The notes under the pieces are model-generated. The model saw only the letters and a program-made list of their open reading frames with translations. It had not been told where the DNA came from and searched no databases. A stretch of DNA of 9,016 bases from an uncultured Holophagaceae bacterium (GTDB lineage Bacteria > Acidobacteriota > Holophagae > Holophagales > Holophagaceae). Position numbers and translations under genes: made by a program. Shown piece by piece: positions 5,194-9,016 of the stretch. Where the stretch lies: contig CAITBU010000218.1 of NCBI GenBank assembly GCA_903890595.1, forward strand, positions 1 through 9,016, written 5' to 3'. Numbering within the stretch: position 1 is the stretch's first letter; every line of letters begins with the position of its first letter.

Positions 5194-6087
5194 ATGTCTG
5201 CCCGTGCAGCCAGGAGAAGGTGGACCCGGGCGGCCTGGCGGCGGCTGGCCCTGGTGCTCCTCTGGCTCGGCCACGGCGCCTGGGTGCTGGTGGGGCCGGA
5301 TGCAGGCCGAAGCTGGACCCGGACGGCGGATACCCTGGCCCTGCCCGCCCAAGGCGCAGCCCGGCAGTGGGAAGGCTGGCGCGCCCGCCGTCGGGATGAC
5401 GGCCGGAGCCTGCAGGACCTGCAGGTTGAGAACACCCGCCTGGCCAGCGATCTGGCCGCCCTGCGCCTGCGGGATGCCCAGGAGGCGCCCCGTCTGGCCG
5501 AGGCCGAAGAGGCCGTGCGAGTCCTGGGCCTCCGCAAGCTCATGCCGCTCCAACTCAGTGCGGCCCGGGTGGTCTTCAGCACGCGCCCGGCGGCCTTCGG
5601 CGGCCTCATCCTGGACCAGGGTCGGGATCATGGCCTGGTGGAGGACCAGGGCGTCCTCGCCCCCGAGGGCATCGTGGGCCGCATCTGGTCCGTGGGTCCC
5701 ACCCAGGCCAAGGTCCTGCCGGCGGATGCCCCCAACGCCTCGGTGGCCGTGATGCTCATTCGCAGCCGCGCCACGGGCGTCCTGCAGGGCCTGGGGGGCA
5801 GCCGGGCACACATCCGCTACGTCAGCAACCAGGAGGTGGTCCAGCCCGGCGAGGCCGTGCTCACCAGCGGCCTGGACCGCGTCTTCCCCCGGGGCCTGCT
5901 GGTGGGGCACGTGGTGCGGGTGGAGCGCGGTGAGCTGGAGCTGGAGCTCACAGTGCAGCTGGCGGCGCCCCTGGATCGTGTCAGCACCGTGCTCCTGCTG
6001 CCCCCGCAGCCACCCCTCGAGGCCCAGCAGCCCTTCGTCCAGCCCGAGCAGCCGAAGCCCGTGGGCCGCAAGAAGGGGACGCCATGA
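5194..6087 (+). CDS. mreC: Rod-shape-determining protein MreC
   Basis: MreC is a single-pass inner-membrane protein whose periplasmic part activates PBP2-RodA and connects it to MreB filaments. The 297 residues show a basic N-terminus, one membrane segment (about 17-33), a coiled coil (about 58-112, containing LQVENTRLASDLAALRLR) and then the double beta-barrel domain (about 120-272). The family signature is present as PGEAVLTSGLDRVFPRG, with TSGL at 224-227 and FP at 231-232, plus GGLILDQGRDHGL and EGIVGRI earlier. The last 25 or so residues are rich in Pro and Gln and end in basic residues, which is a variable tail in this family. ATG 5194 follows AGGAGG at 5184-5189. Its TGA overlaps the mreD ATG by 4 nt, so the two are probably translationally coupled. 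Confidence 0.95.
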   Translation: MSARAARRRWTRAAWRRLALVLLWLGHGAWVLVGPDAGRSWTRTADTLALPAQGAARQWEGWRARRRDDGRSLQDLQVENTRLASDLAALRLRDAQEAPRLAEAEEAVRVLGLRKLMPLQLSAARVVFSTRPAAFGGLILDQGRDHGLVEDQGVLAPEGIVGRIWSVGPTQAKVLPADAPNASVAVMLIRSRATGVLQGLGGSRAHIRYVSNQEVVQPGEAVLTSGLDRVFPRGLLVGHVVRVERGELELELTVQLAAPLDRVSTVLLLPPQPPLEAQQPFVQPEQPKPVGRKKGTP

Positions 6088-6572
6088 GACCGCCGACCCC
6101 GACCACCCTGCGGCAGCACCTCCTCTGCGCCGGCGGCCTCGTCCTGGTGGTGCTGACGGCCCCCTTCCCCAGCCTCCAGGCGGTGGTCCACAGCGCCCTG
6201 GTGCTGACCCTGGCCCCGCAGCCTGGTGCCCCCCTCACTGGGGCGCTGTGGGCCCTCGCCGCCGGCTGGACCCTGGAGCTGACCCTGCGCCTGCCGCCCC
6301 ACCTCGGAGGCACGGCCTGGGCGGACCTCACGCTGGTGCTCATCGCCGGGTGGACCGCCTCGCGCTGGCCTCTGGATGGCCCCAAGGACTGGCTGACCCG
6401 CCTGGGGGCGCTGACCGTCCTGCACGTGCTCCTCCTGCACTGGATGGTGCGGCTGGCGGCCGGGCCCCACCCCTGGGGCTGGAGCTGGCTCTGGACCCTG
6501 CTGTCCCTGCCCCTCTGGGCCTGGGCCGCCTGGCGGCTGCTCCACCCCGCCGCCCCCACCGGCCGGCGCTAA
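6084..6572 (+). CDS. mreD: Rod-shape-determining membrane protein MreD
   Basis: MreD is a small polytopic inner-membrane protein that works with MreC in the elongasome. The 162 residues are dominated by hydrophobic segments (roughly 14-32, 34-46, 50-68, 80-96, 104-124 and 130-153) rich in Leu, Trp and Ala. Sequence conservation in this family is low. The call rests on length, hydrophobic pattern and its place between mreC and mrdA. ATG 6084 overlaps the mreC stop (ATGA), with AGAAGGGGA just upstream as a ribosome site. The TAA at 6570-6572 is 3 nt before mrdA. The Trp-rich end (WGWSWLWTLLSLPLWAWAAW) is notable but fits a membrane helix. Confidence 0.88.
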   Translation: MRPPTPTTLRQHLLCAGGLVLVVLTAPFPSLQAVVHSALVLTLAPQPGAPLTGALWALAAGWTLELTLRLPPHLGGTAWADLTLVLIAGWTASRWPLDGPKDWLTRLGALTVLHVLLLHWMVRLAAGPHPWGWSWLWTLLSLPLWAWAAWRLLHPAAPTGRR

Positions 6573-6575
6573 CCC

Positions 6576-8450
6576 ATGGATCCGCGCCAGCGGCCCGTCC
6601 TCCACCGGCGCCTGGGCGCCATGCGGGCCATGGCCTGGGGCTTGGTCGCCCTGCTGGTGCTGGTCTATGCCTGGCTGCAGCTGGTGCGCCACGGGGAGTA
6701 CCAGCAGATCGCCCTCAACCAGGCGGTGAAGGTGCGGCCCCTGGCAGCGCCCCGGGGCCTGGTGCTGGACCGCAACGGCCATCGTCTGGTAGACAACCGC
6801 CGAGCCCTACACCTGGTGATCCAGCGGGAGGACCTGCCCACCAAGCCCGAGGTGGTGGCTGCCCTGGCCGAGGCCCTGGGCCTCGACCCCCTGGCCCTGG
6901 CGCGCAAGGTCCAGAGCTACCGGCAGGCGGGTAAAGGCCGGCCCCTGGTGCTGCAGGAGAACCTGGATGAGTCCGGCATCGCCCTGGCCGAGCGGGTGCG
7001 GGCCCGCTTCCCCTTCCTGGGGGTGGAAGTGGCACCCCGGCGCGTCTACCTCGGCGATGAGCTGGCGGGGCACGCCATGGGCTACGTCGGAGAGGTGGAC
7101 GAAGAGCTGATGAAGGCGCGACCCGGCGCCTTCCACCTGGGCGAGATCATTGGCAAAGAAGGCTTCGAGGCCGCCGGCAACGACCGCCTCAAGGGCATCG
7201 ACGGCCAGAAGCGCATCCTCGTGGATCAGCTGGGTACGGAAGTCGCCAACTTCGGCCAGATCGATGCCGCCCCAGGCCGCAGCCTCTACCTCACCCTGGA
7301 CGCCGGCCTGCAGAAGGTGGCCCAGGAGGCCATGGGCGAGGAGGCTGGCGCGGTGGTCGTGCTGGACCTGCGGGACGGCGGCGTGCTGGCCCTCTACTCC
7401 AGCCCCTCCTACGATCCCAACCTGTTCCTCAACCGCCTCAGCCAGGACATGGTGGACCGCTACCTGGCCAACAGCCGCACCAAGCCCATGCTCAACCGGG
7501 CCACCCAGGGGGTCTACGCACCGGGCTCCACCTTCAAGCTGCTGGTGGGCCTGGCGGCGCTGGAAAAGGGCGTGGTCACACCCCAGACCCAGGTCTACTG
7601 CGCCGGGCGGAAGAACTTCTACGGTCGCGACTTCCGCTGTGACAAGCCCACGGGCCACGGCAGCCTCTCCATGGTGCAGGCCATCGCCCAGAGCTGCGAC
7701 GTGTACTTCTACGAGCTGGCCTCCCGCATGGATATAGACGACATCCACGCCACCGCCGAGAAGTACGGCCTCACCGAGCGCACGGGCATCGACCTGCCCC
7801 AGGAGAAGCGGACCCGCATCCCCAGCCGGGCCTGGAAGAAGAAGGCCGTGCCCCGGGACCCCAAGTGGTACGCCGGCGAGACCATCAGCGTGGGCATCGG
7901 CCAGGGCGCCGTCGGCGTCACGCCCATCGGCCTGGCGCGCTTCTACGCCCTGCTCGCCACCCGGGGCAAGCTCCTCACGCCCCACCTCTTCCTGGGCCTG
8001 CGGGATGATGAGACCAGCCAGGTGATCCCAGCGCCGGTACCCCCCGTGCGGGACACGCCCCTGGACCCGGCCATCTGGGCGGTGCTGGACGAGGGCCTCT
8101 ACGAGGTGGTGCGCGGTGGCACCGCCACGGCGTCGGCCCTGAAGGAGATCACCATGGTCGGCAAGACCGGCACCGCCCAGGTGGCCACCTTCGTGGACCG
8201 GGCCCACTATGCGCGGCAGGCCAAGGCCCTGAAGGACCACGCGCTCTTCGCCGGGTATGCCCCCCGGGAGAAGCCGCAGATCGCCTTCGCCGTGGTGGTG
8301 GAGAATGCGGGCTTCGGCGCCACCAGCGCTGCGCCCATCGCCAAGAAGCTGGTGCAGTACTGGTTCCTGGACCGCCCGGTGCGGCCGCTGCCGCCGCCTC
8401 GGGGCAAGCTGGTGGATCCCTTTGCGCCGCCGCCGGAGGCACCGGAATGA
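6576..8450 (+). CDS. mrdA: Penicillin-binding protein 2, elongation transpeptidase
   Basis: PBP2 is the class B transpeptidase that cross-links peptidoglycan strands made by RodA during elongation. The 624 residues hold a short cytoplasmic N-terminus, a membrane anchor (about 18-36) and the dimerisation/pedestal domain opening PRGLVLDRNG (59-68). The transpeptidase domain follows (about 250-590). All three active-site motifs are present: S318-T-F-K321 with the acylated serine, S373-C-D375 (the S-x-D form seen in this branch), and K530-T-G532 in GKTGTAQVA. A Pro-rich tail ends the protein and may be disordered. ATG 6576 is only 3 nt after the mreD stop and has no clear Shine-Dalgarno sequence, so translation probably depends on ribosomes finishing mreD. 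Its TGA overlaps the rodA ATG by 4 nt. It would be a beta-lactam target (mecillinam-type), by family knowledge. Confidence 0.96.
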   Translation: MDPRQRPVLHRRLGAMRAMAWGLVALLVLVYAWLQLVRHGEYQQIALNQAVKVRPLAAPRGLVLDRNGHRLVDNRRALHLVIQREDLPTKPEVVAALAEALGLDPLALARKVQSYRQAGKGRPLVLQENLDESGIALAERVRARFPFLGVEVAPRRVYLGDELAGHAMGYVGEVDEELMKARPGAFHLGEIIGKEGFEAAGNDRLKGIDGQKRILVDQLGTEVANFGQIDAAPGRSLYLTLDAGLQKVAQEAMGEEAGAVVVLDLRDGGVLALYSSPSYDPNLFLNRLSQDMVDRYLANSRTKPMLNRATQGVYAPGSTFKLLVGLAALEKGVVTPQTQVYCAGRKNFYGRDFRCDKPTGHGSLSMVQAIAQSCDVYFYELASRMDIDDIHATAEKYGLTERTGIDLPQEKRTRIPSRAWKKKAVPRDPKWYAGETISVGIGQGAVGVTPIGLARFYALLATRGKLLTPHLFLGLRDDETSQVIPAPVPPVRDTPLDPAIWAVLDEGLYEVVRGGTATASALKEITMVGKTGTAQVATFVDRAHYARQAKALKDHALFAGYAPREKPQIAFAVVVENAGFGATSAAPIAKKLVQYWFLDRPVRPLPPPRGKLVDPFAPPPEAPE

Positions 8451-9016
8451 AGGAGCGGTTCCGCGCCCTCGATCCCCGCCTCCTCTGGGTGGTGCTGGCC
8501 CTCATTGGGCTGGGCACGCTGACGCTGTTTTCGGCGGGCCGCAACACGCCCCAGGCCGCGATCTGGCTGAAGCAGAGCCTCTGGAACCTCATGGGTCTCG
8601 GCATCATGGCGGCCCTGGCCGGAGCCGATCCGCGCCGCTTCTTCCGCAAGGCCTTTCCGGCCTACCTGGTGGGCCTGCTCGCTCTGTTGGCGGTGCTGGT
8701 GGTGGGCCGCCGCATCGGCGGGTCCACCCGCTGGTTCATGGTGCTGGGGCAGACCTTCCAGCCCTCTGAGCTGATGAAGTGGGTGACGCTGCTCTACGTG
8801 TCCCAGCGCCTCGGCTCCAGGCCTCCGGACCAGGTGACGCGCCTGGATCTGCTCGGCGCCGTGGGCCTCGTGGTCTTCCCCATGCTGCTCATCCAACGCC
8901 AACCCGATCTGGGCATGGCTCTCAGCTTTCTGCCGATTCTCCTGATCATCCCGCTGATGAAGGGGGTCCGCGCCCGCTGGATCGCCGCCCTCGTGGTGTT
9001 TGTCATCCTCGGCAGC
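8447..9016 (+). CDS. rodA: RodA glycosyltransferase, 5' part only
   Basis: RodA is the SEDS-family polymerase that joins lipid II into glycan strands and forms a complex with PBP2. The first 190 codons are in the window and the frame is open to the last base. ATG 8447 overlaps the mrdA stop (ATGA). The mrdA 3' end offers little ribosome site, so coupling is likely. Hydrophobic segments lie at about 12-29, 39-57, 71-87, 111-118, 134-149 and 157-170. The SEDS signatures are clear: GGSTRWFMVLGQTFQPSEL (91-109) and QRQPDLG (150-156). The Asp that acts in polymerisation in studied RodA proteins lies in the C-terminal half, outside the window, so activity cannot be judged. A typical RodA is about 370-400 residues, so about half is seen. 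Confidence 0.95.
   Translation, partial: MKERFRALDPRLLWVVLALIGLGTLTLFSAGRNTPQAAIWLKQSLWNLMGLGIMAALAGADPRRFFRKAFPAYLVGLLALLAVLVVGRRIGGSTRWFMVLGQTFQPSELMKWVTLLYVSQRLGSRPPDQVTRLDLLGAVGLVVFPMLLIQRQPDLGMALSFLPILLIIPLMKGVRARWIAALVVFVILGS

Noticed and set aside
4167..5609. 480-codon minus-strand open frame opposite mreB and mreC
   Set aside because: It is a shadow created by GC-rich third codon positions. The opposite strand encodes an unmistakable MreB and MreC, and the antisense product is low-complexity Gly/Arg/Ala with no recognisable domain.
5930..6934. 334-codon plus-strand open frame across the mreC-mreD-mrdA junctions
   Set aside because: It crosses three well-supported genes in another frame, and its product is almost entirely Pro, Gly, Ala and Arg.
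6807..8240. 477-codon minus-strand open frame opposite mrdA
   Set aside because: It is a codon-bias shadow of PBP2; the product is repetitive in Gly, His and Val and shows no family motif.

Overview
The window is GC-rich bacterial chromosome and ends in a rod-shape (elongasome) operon, mreB-mreC-mreD-mrdA-rodA. The organism must be a Gram-negative, rod-forming bacterium: it has MreC/MreD, PBP2 and RodA, a SurA-type chaperone-like lipoprotein and a secreted protein. Codon style, MreB sequence and gene layout suggest Acidobacteriota, class Holophagae (Geothrix/Holophaga-like). That placement is a judgement from memory of the families and was not checked by a search.

Bases 1-1928 look like accessory DNA. 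They hold a 61-bp tandem repeat (1-167) with hairpins, a gene-free stretch with decayed repeat fragments (168-383), and a minus-strand gene for an orphan TAXI-type TRAP solute-binding protein (384-1676). The base composition of that gene is visibly less GC-rich than the rest. Related direct repeats lie on both sides of it (134-195 and 1764-1808), so it resembles an inserted cassette.

Bases 1929-4115 hold small envelope and redox genes separated by repeats. They are a secreted helical protein of unknown function (+, 1929-2516), a SurA-N-like lipoprotein (-, 2760-3359) and a glutaredoxin-like protein (+, 3415-3708). The first two converge on a strong 10-bp hairpin terminator; the second and third diverge from a 55-bp gap. 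The last 94 bp of the glutaredoxin locus are repeated 178 bp downstream as a headless fragment. A dispersed palindromic repeat built on a CACGAAGGACACGAAG-like motif occurs on both sides of this gene pair (2538-2630 and 3907-3997).

Bases 4116-9016 are the operon. MreB filaments organise the inner-membrane complex, MreC and MreD link it to the periplasmic synthases, RodA polymerises lipid II glycans, and PBP2 (MrdA) cross-links them. The genes are closely packed: 34-nt gap, 4-nt overlap, 3-nt gap, 4-nt overlap. rodA is cut by the window end.

I found no clearly new multi-gene system. The points most worth a second look are a Gln in place of the catalytic Glu in MreB, the partial duplication of the glutaredoxin gene, the repeat-flanked TAXI gene with a G9 tract at its start, and the two repeat families.
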